A stretch of DNA of 64,000 nucleotides, taken from the NCBI GenBank assembly GCA_023565505.1, contig JAIMBI010000020.1, forward strand, positions 1 to 64,000, given 5' to 3'. This DNA is from Actinomycetes bacterium (GTDB lineage Bacteria > Bacillota > Sulfobacillia > Sulfobacillales > JAIMBI01). This document shows, piece by piece, positions 56,048 to 63,827 of the stretch. Positions within the stretch are counted from its first letter, which is position 1. Every line of letters begins with the position of its first letter. The notes under the pieces were generated by a model. It saw only the letters and a program-made list of their open reading frames with translations, made no database searches and had not been told where the DNA came from. Position numbers and translations under genes: made by a program.

Positions 56048-56725
56048 GTGTCGCTCGACTACGTCGAGTACGTCGGCCGGCGCCACGCAGACGGCGTCCG
56101 CGTCATGGTCTACACGGCCGGCCGTGGGGAACGGCCGCTGGTGCACCACGTTCTCCACTCGCCTACCGGCTTCGCGTGGGGCTACGTCGGGTCCGGGCCC
56201 GCCGATCTCGCCCTGTCGATGCTGGCCGACGCGCTGGCGATCCCCGCGCTCCCGGCAGACTTCTTCCAGCGGGCCACGGTCGCCGAGCTGGCCGCCGCCC
56301 CCCGGGCCGCCCTCGCCTGGCACCTGCACCAGGACTTCATGCGGGAGGTGGTGGCCACGCTGCCGCGCGGGGAGTGGATGCTGACCCACGACGCGGTGCG
56401 GCGGTGGATCGCGCGGACCGTCGGGCCGGTGTTCAAGGACACCCCGGTCTCGGACAGCATCGCGGCGGCGGAGCGCCTGCGGCAGCATGGGGCGGACCTC
56501 GCCGTGGTCGCGCACACCCGGCTGGACGGGCCGTGGGACGAGGCGGCCCACCTCCGGGCGCGGGCCGCCCTGGACCGGCTCGGCCGCGCCCTCGGGCCCG
56601 TGCAGCAGACCCTGGAGGCCCTGGACCGGGAGGCCGCCGCCGCGCTCGCCGCCCTCAATCCCCTCATGCCGGCTCAGGAGGACGCGCCCGACGACGGCCC
56701 GGACTCCGGGAGGGACCGCCCATGA
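56048..56725 (+). CDS. DUF6166-like protein
   Basis: From GTG 56048 behind AGGAGGT the 225-residue protein contains VEYVGRRHADGVRVMVYTAG, then TGFAWGYVGSGPADLALSML, the signature of DUF6166, plus a helical second half. Function unknown. The stop overlaps the next start. Confidence 0.65.
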   Translation: MSLDYVEYVGRRHADGVRVMVYTAGRGERPLVHHVLHSPTGFAWGYVGSGPADLALSMLADALAIPALPADFFQRATVAELAAAPRAALAWHLHQDFMREVVATLPRGEWMLTHDAVRRWIARTVGPVFKDTPVSDSIAAAERLRQHGADLAVVAHTRLDGPWDEAAHLRARAALDRLGRALGPVQQTLEALDREAAAALAALNPLMPAQEDAPDDGPDSGRDRP

Positions 56726-57186
56726 GCGCCGACGTCGAGCGCGCCGCCTCCCTGCGTCCCGGCACCCGTCTCGTGTCGATCCACGGCGAGCGCGCCCACG
56801 ACGAGCAGGACATCCTGCGCGAGACGGGGCCCGGAGCCGTCGGCGTCATCACCCAGGCGCTGCGGACGCAAGATGGCCGGCCCTACTACGCCGTGGCCTT
56901 CCCCGGCGGCGTCAGCGTGTTCCTCGACCCGGAGGAGATCGCCGATCCCACGGCGTACCGCGTGCTGGACGGCTCCGAAGACGGCATGAGCGCGGCGCCG
57001 GCGCGCGCCGCCCAAACCTGGGTGGCGGTCTGCGTCGTGGACGGCGTGGTGGAGCAGGCGGCGAACGGCCCCTGGGTGGAGGCCGTCGCGCGCGCCCACG
57101 CCCGCGACACCGGCCACCGCGTTGTCGTCGGCTACGAGGTGGCGGCGGCCGGCGCAGCCCCGGAGACGGGAGGCGATCCGGCATGA
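56722..57186 (+). CDS. 154-residue protein of unknown function
   Basis: Coupled by ATGA to its neighbour. It contains LRPGTRLVSIHGERAHDEQD, a small beta-barrel-like N-terminus (about 10-80), and VVDGVVEQAANGPWVEAVAR in the second half. Not recognised. Confidence 0.5.
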   Translation: MSADVERAASLRPGTRLVSIHGERAHDEQDILRETGPGAVGVITQALRTQDGRPYYAVAFPGGVSVFLDPEEIADPTAYRVLDGSEDGMSAAPARAAQTWVAVCVVDGVVEQAANGPWVEAVARAHARDTGHRVVVGYEVAAAGAAPETGGDPA

Positions 57187-57389
57187 GCGCCGGACCCCGC
57201 CCGTCCGGCAATCTCGACCTGGCGCGGCAGATCTACACCCGCGCGCTCGCGTACACGGCCGGCGACCGCCGCGCCGCGCGGGTGCTGACGCAAGACACGT
57301 TGCAATACGGCCGGGGGCTGCCCGGCCCGGTGGCCGCCGCGCTGGCCCGCGCCGCCGCGCGGGAGGCGGAGAGGAGCCCGTCATGTTGA
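57183..57389 (+). CDS. 68-residue protein of unknown function
   Basis: Coupled by ATGA to the gene before. The product is helical and Ala/Arg-rich (LARQIYTRALAYTAGDRRAA). Not recognised. Confidence 0.45.
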   Translation: MSAGPRPSGNLDLARQIYTRALAYTAGDRRAARVLTQDTLQYGRGLPGPVAAALARAAAREAERSPSC

Positions 57390-57417
57390 CCGCCATCGTG
57401 TACGCTTGAGGTGCCGC

Positions 57418-57603
57418 ATGTCCCTCATCGATTTCGCCGCGGAACGCGCCCGCCGCCGGCCGCCCTGTCTCCGGCTCTTCGGCCGGATCTGGCGGCTCGT
57501 CCCCGGCGGGCGGCTCTGGACGCTCTGGCGCCGCGTGACCCGGCGGCCGTCCCCACGACCCCGGCGGCGGCCAGGGCGCCGACGAGGAAGGGGAATGCTA
57601 TGA
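57418..57603 (+). CDS. 61-residue Arg-rich protein
   Basis: GAGGTG lies just before the ATG. The start reads MSLIDFAAERARRRPPCLRL and the rest is Arg/Trp-rich and strongly basic. The stop overlaps the next ATG. The second half may be shaped by base composition, so it is only probable as a gene. Confidence 0.4.
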   Translation: MSLIDFAAERARRRPPCLRLFGRIWRLVPGGRLWTLWRRVTRRPSPRPRRRPGRRRGRGML

Positions 57604-58220
57604 CCACAATGTTCAAGAGGGGGCTTCGGCACGACCCCCTCTGCCCGTGCGGCCACCGGGTGTCCCTCGCCCTGGTCAGCCTGCCGTGGGATCCCACCGC
57701 CGACGCTGCCACGCTCACCGACTGGTGGACCGCGGCGCTGACCGCTCACTACCGCGAGCACCCCGGCACTCGGCCGCCCAGCCCGGACGCCATCCGCGCC
57801 GAGGCGGCGGACCTGGTGCGCGACACCCTCACCGTGCGCCTCATGATGGACCATGCACCGGACTGCCCCTGCGGCGACCCGTCGCCGCGCTACTGCCTCC
57901 GGTTGGAGCAGGACCCCGCGGCCGACGGCGCCACGCTTACGGAGCGGTGGGCCGTGGCTCTGGTGGACTACTACCAGATCCACCGCGTGCCCTCGGCCTT
58001 CCCCCAGCTCTTCGACCGCTTCGGCCCCCGCATTCCCCGGCCGGGCCGATTCGCGGCCCCGGCCCGGGCCCGGCGATTCCGCGCGGAGGAGCCCCTGCCC
58101 CGCGGGCGCATCCGCCATGGCGCGCCCCCACCCGACGTCCTCCGCGGCAAGGCCGCCGCCCTCGTCCGCCTCATGGCGCGGCCCGTCACCGACCCGTCTC
58201 AGCACGAGGACAGTCCATGA
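57600..58220 (+). CDS. protein with duplicated CPCG units
   Basis: The 206-residue protein has two copies of a roughly 45-residue unit: CPCGHR...DPTADAATLTDWWTAAL (about 13-55) and CPCGDP...DPAADGATLTERWAVAL (about 83-125), each followed by a Tyr/His segment. The CPCG pairs could bind metal as two half-sites. The C-terminus is Arg/Pro-rich. Not recognised. Confidence 0.55.
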   Translation: MTTMFKRGLRHDPLCPCGHRVSLALVSLPWDPTADAATLTDWWTAALTAHYREHPGTRPPSPDAIRAEAADLVRDTLTVRLMMDHAPDCPCGDPSPRYCLRLEQDPAADGATLTERWAVALVDYYQIHRVPSAFPQLFDRFGPRIPRPGRFAAPARARRFRAEEPLPRGRIRHGAPPPDVLRGKAAALVRLMARPVTDPSQHEDSP

Positions 58221-58475
58221 CTGGCGCCGCGTTTCGCCCCACCTGCCCCGTGGGCGGCGCTGGCGGCGTTCGCCGCCGACCCGCGCCACCGGGCGCGGAT
58301 CCGGGCCGAGTGCGCCGCGTGGGATGTCGCCTACGTGCTCGTCGAAGACCCGTCCGGCTCCCGGACGTTCGTGCCGCACCGCCTCGACACCCTGACGGAT
58401 CAGGGGGCAACAGCGTCGCCGCCGCCCCCGACCCCTCGCCCGATTCCGTTCCCCGGAGGGACCTGCCATGCCTGA
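58221..58475 (+). CDS. 84-codon frame lacking AUG/GUG/UUG start, probable CTG start
   Basis: A frame with good coding character runs from directly after the previous TGA to 58475 and encodes LAAFAADPRHRARIRAECAA, WDVAYVLVEDPSGSRTFVPH and a Pro-rich end. Its first standard start codon is a GTG at about codon 39, inside the conserved-looking part. The only early candidate is CTG 58221 behind GAGGA. The ATG at 58217 is out of frame. It overlaps the next gene by 8 bp, consistent with a real gene. Confidence 0.5.
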   Translation: MAPRFAPPAPWAALAAFAADPRHRARIRAECAAWDVAYVLVEDPSGSRTFVPHRLDTLTDQGATASPPPPTPRPIPFPGGTCHA

Positions 58476-58692
58476 CCGCGCCCTCGTCCTCGTGTGCCGG
58501 GTCGCGCCCGATCCCGACCTTGCGTGCGACGACCCGGCCACCCTGGCCACCCAGGCGGCCATGGCCCTGCGCCGGGCTTGGCCGCTGAAGGATCTCACCT
58601 GCTTCGCGGTCACCGGGCAGGACCTCGACGACCCGGCGTTCGCCCCCGAGATCCTGGCCGCCTGTCGGGAGGCCATGAACGGGCCTGATTGA
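58468..58692 (+). CDS. 74-residue protein of unknown function
   Basis: GGAGGG lies seven bases before the ATG. The product reads MPDRALVLVCRVAPDPDLAC, then AVTGQDLDDPAFAPEILAAC. Not recognised. Confidence 0.5.
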   Translation: MPDRALVLVCRVAPDPDLACDDPATLATQAAMALRRAWPLKDLTCFAVTGQDLDDPAFAPEILAACREAMNGPD

Positions 58693-58720
58693 TTCCCGGA
58701 CAGAACAGGCGGTGGGTGGC

Positions 58721-58864
58721 ATGGACTCCGCCGCCGTGCGTCTGTTCCACACGTTCGCCGACGAGGCGACCGCGCCGCCGATGGCCGTCGGGACCCCGAC
58801 CCGCACATCCGGCGGACGGCGCGCAACGCTCCGGGCGGGGTGCGCCTCCGTGCCCGGCGCCTGA
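58721..58864 (+). CDS. 47-residue protein of unknown function
   Basis: ATG 58721 follows a G-rich SD (GGTGGGTGG). The start MDSAAVRLFHTFADEATAPP looks coding; the second half is low complexity. It is the last gene before a 190-bp gap. Confidence 0.4.
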   Translation: MDSAAVRLFHTFADEATAPPMAVGTPTRTSGGRRATLRAGCASVPGA

Positions 58865-58945
58865 TTCTCCCGGTTCGTCCAGCCCCTTCCCCAGATCCCT
58901 TGCCAGGCGCGCCCAGACGGCCTGAGACGGCCCGGATCGCGTGGG

Positions 58946-58962
58946 GGATAACCCTCTTATCC
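58946..58962. promoter_or_regulatory. inverted repeat GGATAA-N5-TTATCC upstream of the recombination genes
   Basis: Perfect 6-bp arms with a 5-base spacer lie 90 bp before the YqaJ gene in the only gap of the small-gene region. It may be an operator for the recombination operon. Confidence 0.4.
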
Positions 58963-59052
58963 TCCGCGCCGGATCCGAGGCGCCACGGGCCGTTTCCGCG
59001 AGCCTGGCGGCCGGTTTGCCATACCCCCTTGATGTGTAAGGAGGACCCTCCC

Positions 59053-60072
59053 ATGACGACCGCCCAAACCGTGTCCGCCACGCCGGCGGCCGAACCGACC
59101 CCCGTCCTGCCGGACATCCGCCCGCCGTGGCTCGCGACCCCGGTGCCCCTTGTGCGGACGGACACCCTGCCCCGCGACGAATGGCTCGCCTGGCGGCGCC
59201 GGGGTCTCGGTGGCTCCGACGCCGCCGCCGTGCTCGGCGTCTCGCGCTACAAGAGCCCCTGGGACGTCTGGGCCGACAAGATGGGGCTGACGCCGCCCGA
59301 CGACCCGGGGGAGGCGGCCTACTGGGGCCAGCGCCTCGAACCGCTGGTGGCCGAGGAGTTCGCCCGGCGCACGGGAATCGCCGTGGCCTCCTGGCCGTAC
59401 CTCCTCCAGCACCCCGAGCACCCGTGGATGCTCGCGAACCTCGACCGCGTGACGGGCGACGGCGGGATCCTCGAGTGCAAGACCACCCACCCACGCCATG
59501 CCGCCGAGTGGGACGACGACGGAATCCCCGTCGAGTACCTGTGCCAGGTGCAGCACTATCTCGCCGTCACCGGCGCGCCACACGCCTGGGTGGCCGTGCT
59601 CATCGGCGGGCAGGACTTCCGCACCACCCGGATCGAGCGGGACGCCGCCTTCATCGCGGACCTCATCGCCCTGGAGGCCGCGTTCTGGCGGCGTGTCGCG
59701 AGCCGCATCCCGCCGGAGCCGGACGGCTCGCCCGCCGCGCGCCGGACGCTGCTGCAGCTCTACCCAGAGGCCACCCGGGACGAGGCGGCCCTGCCGCCCG
59801 ACGCCGAGGCATGGGCGCGCGCGTACCTGGAGGCCGCCGCGCGGGAGGCCGCCGCCGCCACGGACAAGGAGCGGGCGGCGCAGGCGCTCATGGCGCTGCT
59901 CGGCGACGCCCGGGCGGGGACCGCCGGGCCGTACCGCGTGGCCTGGACGCCCACGACCCAGCGCCGCCTCGACCTCGATCGGCTTAAGGCCGAGCACCCG
60001 GACCTCTACGCCGCCTACACCGTGACCCAATCGACGCGCCGGTTCCGCGTCACCGCGACGCCGGCCGCCTGA
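59053..60072 (+). CDS. YqaJ-family (lambda-exonuclease-like) nuclease
   Basis: AAGGAGGA lies nine bases upstream. The 339-residue protein shows WLAWRRRGLGGSDAAAVLGV, PWDVWADKMGL, GQRLEPLVAEEFARRTG, NLDRV, ILECKTTHPRHAAEW and VQHYLAVTGA, the YqaJ recombinase/PD-(D/E)XK fold with the Asp, Glu-X-Lys and Gln-Tyr landmarks. Such 5'-3' exonucleases work with an annealing protein in phage-type recombination. The neighbour downstream fits that partner. Confidence 0.9.
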   Translation: MTTAQTVSATPAAEPTPVLPDIRPPWLATPVPLVRTDTLPRDEWLAWRRRGLGGSDAAAVLGVSRYKSPWDVWADKMGLTPPDDPGEAAYWGQRLEPLVAEEFARRTGIAVASWPYLLQHPEHPWMLANLDRVTGDGGILECKTTHPRHAAEWDDDGIPVEYLCQVQHYLAVTGAPHAWVAVLIGGQDFRTTRIERDAAFIADLIALEAAFWRRVASRIPPEPDGSPAARRTLLQLYPEATRDEAALPPDAEAWARAYLEAAAREAAAATDKERAAQALMALLGDARAGTAGPYRVAWTPTTQRRLDLDRLKAEHPDLYAAYTVTQSTRRFRVTATPAA

Positions 60073-60091
60073 CCGAAAGGAGGAGGATCCC

Positions 60092-60976
60092 ATGGACCTG
60101 CCGACGCCCGTGACCGAGGACGCTGCCCGCCTGCTCGAACAGGTGGTGGTGCACGGCGACCTCGCCAAGCTCTCGCCGGCGGAGCGGTTGGCCTACTACC
60201 AGCGCGTGTGCGAGAGTTTGGGCCTCAACCCCTTGACCGGGCCGTTCCGCTACATCGTGCTGAGCGGGCGGCTGACGCTCTACGCGACCCGGGATGCCGC
60301 CGACCAGCTGCGGAAGATCCACCGGGTGAGCATCCGCATCACGAGCCGGGAGCTCGTGGGCGACGTGTACGTGGTGACGGCCCAAGCGCAACTCCCGGAC
60401 GGCCGGACGGACGAGGCCATCGGCGCCGTCAGCCTCGCGGGCCTGCGGGGCGACGCGCTGGCCAACGCCTACATGAAGGCCGAGACGAAGGCCAAGCGCC
60501 GGGTGACGCTCTCCATGGTGGGCCTCGGGTGGCTCGACGAGACGGAGGTGGAGGACCTGCCGCCCGGGACGGCCGCGGCCTGGACGGAGCCGGACGCCCC
60601 GGGCGGGGCACGGCCCGCGGGGACCCGCCCTTCGCCCGCCGCCGGGGCGTCAGACGGGCCGGCGGCGACTGACACCCCGACTCCCCCGGTGACGGTTTCG
60701 CCGCCCGAGACGGGTGCGGCGGCCCCGCCGGCACCGACCGTAGAGCCGGCGTCCGCTGCGGACGCGGTCGGCGACCTGGAAACCCAGTACGAGGCCTTGC
60801 TCCGGGACCTGCGCGCCGCCGGGACGAGCGAGCGGCTCATTGCGGCGCTGACCGCCTCGGCGGCCGGCAACCGGCCCCGGACCGACTGGACGCCCGACAT
60901 CTGGGCCCGCGTGGTCGAACAGCTGCAGCGGCTCCACCGGCAGCGGATCGGGGAACCCGGCCAGCAGATCGCGTGA
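60092..60976 (+). CDS. RecT-like single-strand annealing protein
   Basis: The 294-residue protein begins with ERLAYYQRVCESLGLNPLTG, then PFRYIVLSGRLTLYATRDAA, ISIRIT-like strands and AYMKAETKAKRRVTLSMVGL, a core seen in phage annealing proteins linked with YqaJ. A Pro/Ala-rich linker and a C-terminal helical domain follow. The exact subfamily (RecT, Erf, Sak) is uncertain. AAAGGAGGAGG lies upstream. Confidence 0.65.
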   Translation: MDLPTPVTEDAARLLEQVVVHGDLAKLSPAERLAYYQRVCESLGLNPLTGPFRYIVLSGRLTLYATRDAADQLRKIHRVSIRITSRELVGDVYVVTAQAQLPDGRTDEAIGAVSLAGLRGDALANAYMKAETKAKRRVTLSMVGLGWLDETEVEDLPPGTAAAWTEPDAPGGARPAGTRPSPAAGASDGPAATDTPTPPVTVSPPETGAAAPPAPTVEPASAADAVGDLETQYEALLRDLRAAGTSERLIAALTASAAGNRPRTDWTPDIWARVVEQLQRLHRQRIGEPGQQIA

Positions 60977-60985
60977 GGCCCGGCC

Positions 60986-61162
60986 ATGCCTGCGCTCTGG
61001 ACGCTGGACCACCTTGGGTGGCTCGTCTACGACCTCGGGCGCTTCGCCCGCCATCCGAATACGTGGACCCTGCTCGCCCTGGCCCTGGCCGCCGGGTGGT
61101 TCCTCACCCGGCGCGCCGGGGCGCGCCGGAAGGGAGGACCGTCATGGAACGACCGGGAGTAG
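60986..61162 (+). CDS. 58-residue single-TM protein
   Basis: A frame starts at ATG 60986 nine bases after the previous stop. One hydrophobic helix (about 26-41, TWTLLALALAAGWFLTRRAG) and a basic tail are present. The end overlaps the next gene by 19 bp. Unknown function. Confidence 0.45.
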   Translation: MPALWTLDHLGWLVYDLGRFARHPNTWTLLALALAAGWFLTRRAGARRKGGPSWNDRE

Positions 61163-61386
61163 CCGCCGCCTACGACACGCCGCGCGCCGCCGTGGACGCG
61201 ATGGCCGCCGCCATCGGGTACACCGTACGCGCCAACCGGGGCGGGTGGGTGCGGTTCTGGAACCCGTTCGGGACGTACGCCGGCAAGGTCCAGGGCTGGC
61301 CCGCCGCTTATCGGGTGATGGCCGGCGTGTACAGCCACTCCACCGGGCGGCCGGCGCCCCGCGTCCGCCTGAAAGGAGGGGCCTAG
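61144..61386 (+). CDS. 80-residue protein of unknown function
   Basis: AAGGGAGGA lies just before ATG 61144, inside the end of the gene before. The product reads AVDAMAAAIGYTVRANRGGW and VRFWNPFGTYAGKVQGWPAA. Not recognised. Confidence 0.5.
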   Translation: MERPGVAAAYDTPRAAVDAMAAAIGYTVRANRGGWVRFWNPFGTYAGKVQGWPAAYRVMAGVYSHSTGRPAPRVRLKGGA

Positions 61387-61605
61387 ATGCCGCGGCGGTG
61401 GCATGAATACCGGTTCTACGTCGATGGACGGCTGGTGGAGACGACCACGGACTACACCCTGGCGATGGACTTGTACCGCATCGCCGCCCGGCAGGTCCCC
61501 CAGCACCATCAGGATGTCCGTGTCGTCGGGGTTCGTGGCACCGACCGGCGGACCTTGGTGCGGAAGCCCCGATTCCCTTCGGCGGGGTCGGGGCTTCCGC
61601 CATAG
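61387..61605 (+). CDS. 72-residue protein of unknown function
   Basis: AAAGGAGGGG precedes the ATG, which directly follows the previous stop. The product reads HEYRFYVDGRLVETTTDYTL, then DLYRIAARQV, an alpha/beta pattern. It is the last gene before a pair of terminators. Confidence 0.5.
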   Translation: MPRRWHEYRFYVDGRLVETTTDYTLAMDLYRIAARQVPQHHQDVRVVGVRGTDRRTLVRKPRFPSAGSGLPP

Positions 61606-61621
61606 CGCCGGACGCGCCAGG

Positions 61622-61641
61622 AAGCCCGCTGGCGGGCTTTT
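61622..61641 (+). terminator. intrinsic terminator AAGCCCGC/GCGGGCTTTT
   Basis: A short GC-rich stem is followed by TTTT directly after the end of the long plus-strand gene run. It ends the recombination/small-gene operon. Confidence 0.7.
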
Positions 61642-61691
61642 CGCACCAAACTGATCGTTTCCCTATCCCAAGGTTCTTTCGTGTACGGGAA

Positions 61692-61720
61692 GCCACCAGC
61701 GCGCGTCTGGTGGCCTTTGT
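61692..61720 (+). terminator. second hairpin GCCACCAG/CTGGTGGC
   Basis: Perfect 8-bp arms with a 7-base loop are followed by CTTTGT. It may back up the terminator at 61622-61641. The remaining bases up to 61851 hold no gene beyond a possible 13-codon leader (ATG 61821). Confidence 0.5.
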
Positions 61721-61851
61721 GCTGGCTGCGGGGGTGGTCCCGACGAACGCGCGGCAGTTGACCCTTGGTACAGACGGCATGGACCGAGGAGGACGTGCAG
61801 GGAGTGGGGAGGTGGGGCGCATGGCGGGCGCGGTGAGAGGAGGCGGCGGGG

Positions 61852-62184
61852 ATGGCGCTGCACGGTGAGATCCCCCTGACCCCGTGGTACGACGGGACGC
61901 GGGCGGCCTTCTCGGCGGATGTCTACTGCCAACGATGCGGACGCGATGGACGCGCGGGAGGCGTGTTCCACTGCGGCTATGACGGCTATTGGATGGTGTG
62001 TGTGGACTGCCTGACCCAGGTGGCGAAAGAGGTCCGGTTGGCGGATTTGGCCGAACGGCGCACGCTGGGGGAGTACTTGCGGCGCGTGCGCCGGGCCATG
62101 GAGACGGGGGACCAAGCGCAGGCGCTGGCCGCCTTGGATCACCTGTTGGAACTGCGGGGCTGGGACCAGGAGGCGACGCGCTGA
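61852..62184 (+). CDS. Cys-rich small protein, possible zinc ribbon
   Basis: GAGGAGGCGGGG lies upstream. The 110-residue protein has CQRCGRDGRAGGVFHC and VCVDCL, a plausible four-Cys metal site (about 26-54), and a charged helical second half (LGEYLRRVRRAMETGD). Not recognised. The stop overlaps the next start. Confidence 0.55.
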   Translation: MALHGEIPLTPWYDGTRAAFSADVYCQRCGRDGRAGGVFHCGYDGYWMVCVDCLTQVAKEVRLADLAERRTLGEYLRRVRRAMETGDQAQALAALDHLLELRGWDQEATR

Positions 62185-62573
62185 TGGCATGTTGCGGGAG
62201 AGGGCAGGGGGTAGCGGCGGGCGGCAATGCCACGACCGTGATTAACCTCCGCGACCGGGAGGCGGTAGCCGCGGTGCGCCGGGCAGGCCGCCTGGTCCGC
62301 ATCGACCGGGCGACGCGCTGGGGCAACCCCTTCCGCATCGGGCGGGACGGCACCCGGGCCGAGGTGATCGAACGATACCGCGCTTGGATCCTCACCCAGC
62401 CCGAGTTGGTGGCGCAGCTTCCGTCCTTGCGGGGGAAAGTCCTGGCCTGCTGGTGCGCGCCTCAGCCGTGCCACGGCGACGTGTTGGCCGCCCTGGCCGA
62501 TGGCGCGGCCAGAGTGGAAAGCCCCCCGCTTGCTACGACCGCCGGTGTCGGGGGTGTTCTACCATCCTCGTGA
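62184..62573 (+). CDS. DUF4326 family protein
   Basis: The 129-residue protein carries VRIDRATRWGNPFRIGRDGT, VIERYRAWIL and GKVLACWCAPQPCHGDVLAA, the conserved signature of DUF4326, found on phages and plasmids. Some DUF4326 genes occur beside NAD/ADP-ribose genes, but no activity is established. It overlaps the Cys-rich gene by one base. Confidence 0.75.
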   Translation: MACCGRGQGVAAGGNATTVINLRDREAVAAVRRAGRLVRIDRATRWGNPFRIGRDGTRAEVIERYRAWILTQPELVAQLPSLRGKVLACWCAPQPCHGDVLAALADGAARVESPPLATTAGVGGVLPSS

Positions 62574-62706
62574 TCCGAGCCTGGCGGCGGGATGTTCTTG
62601 CCGGGCTACGTTGTGGGTCACGTTGCACCGCGAGCCACTTGGCTGGGACGTGAGTCCGTGCATGGTCGTCTCCACCGACCTAACGCTTCCCGCAGGAGGT
62701 GTTGTG

Positions 62707-62892
62707 ATGGTGTGGACAGCTCTGTTGCATCTCGTCGTCGGCGTGAATGTCTGTGCCCTGCTGGGCCTCACGGCCCGCGACGCCTTGACCTCTGCCGCTG
62801 CCCAGTGCGTAGCCCGAGCCAGTGTCTGGGCCATCATCGGGAGCCTGCCTCTCTTGGCCGTCGCCGTGGTTTCTCAGCTCGTCATGGGCTAG
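62707..62892 (+). CDS. 61-residue membrane protein
   Basis: AGGAGG lies six bases before ATG 62707. Two hydrophobic helices (about 3-22 and 38-58) are separated by a short Ala/Arg loop. No family recognised. The 130 bp upstream hold no other gene. Confidence 0.5.
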   Translation: MVWTALLHLVVGVNVCALLGLTARDALTSAAAQCVARASVWAIIGSLPLLAVAVVSQLVMG

Positions 62893-63038
62893 AGGCGGCC
62901 CATCGCTCGGTGCCAGACATGGCTCCTTCCGGGTCCTGCCGCCGACCGTACTGGAGGATGCGATGAATTCAGGTATCCTGGTCCGTCGGACGCCAACGTG
63001 GCGCCTCCGGCGGGCCGTGTCTTGTCCGTTGGGAGGGG

Positions 63039-63827
63039 ATGGCCCTGGTGAAACAGTTGACCTTGTGGGAGCTGGGTTACGCGCAAGAGCGGGAGACCCG
63101 GGCCGCCGCGAGCGCCGTCCCGTGGGACCGGTTGCAGCCTGGCGACGTCGTGGAGTGGTGGGACGGCCACCGGCATGGGCGGGGCTGGGTCGTGATGCGG
63201 ACAGCGCACCGGGCGGAGGTGGATAGTGACCGCGTGGAGACCGCCGACGGGCGCGTGCTCCAGGGGTTCGACGACTGGCGCACCTTTCCTGCGTGCGGCT
63301 ACCCGGTGCGGCTTCACACGCTCCGCCGGACCGACCACTGGGCCTGGGTCCGGCACGACACGGCATGGACCTTCCACCCGACGGCGGCCGAACTCCGCGC
63401 CTGGCTCCGCGACCGCCTGCTGGCAATCCAGCCCGCCGAGGCCGCCAGCCTCTACCACACGGCCGCCGCGCTCTGGCCGGACGCCTGCCGCGCGGCGGTC
63501 AACGCCATCTGGACGGCGGCGTTGATCCACCGCTGGACAGTACGGGAATGGGCCGACGACCCCAGGCTCTGGCGGCTCCGCCTGCCCCGCCCCGTTCAGC
63601 AGGCCGTCGCAGCTCTGGCGCAGCGGCCGCGGGCGGAACGCTGGCCCGCGCTGCTCGACCTGACATGGGACGGATGGCGCTTCGGCGCGGCGTACAGCAT
63701 CTACACGGGCTGGTATCGGTACGCCGTCCGGGTGACGGACGACCCCGCCCTGCTCGTGCGCGTGGTGAGCACGGCGGGCAAGTTCAGTCGGCCGCCCGCA
63801 CCGCGCCCTGACGCCGAGACGGCGTAA
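63039..63827 (+). CDS. 262-residue Trp-rich protein of unknown function
   Basis: GGGAGGGG precedes the ATG. The start WDRLQPGDVVEWWDGHRHGR and a later VRLHTLRRTDHWAWVRHDTA suggest a small beta-barrel N-domain, followed by a helical part (LRAWLRDRLLAIQPAEAASL) and GWYRYAVRV near the end. Not recognised. It is the last gene in the window; 63828-64000 has no visible gene. Confidence 0.55.
   Translation: MALVKQLTLWELGYAQERETRAAASAVPWDRLQPGDVVEWWDGHRHGRGWVVMRTAHRAEVDSDRVETADGRVLQGFDDWRTFPACGYPVRLHTLRRTDHWAWVRHDTAWTFHPTAAELRAWLRDRLLAIQPAEAASLYHTAAALWPDACRAAVNAIWTAALIHRWTVREWADDPRLWRLRLPRPVQQAVAALAQRPRAERWPALLDLTWDGWRFGAAYSIYTGWYRYAVRVTDDPALLVRVVSTAGKFSRPPAPRPDAETA

Noticed and set aside
62963-63226. 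Possible small gene with GGAGG before ATG 62963
   Set aside because: It overlaps most of the start of the better supported 63039-63827 gene in another frame and becomes Arg/Gly-rich, so I treat the SD as chance.
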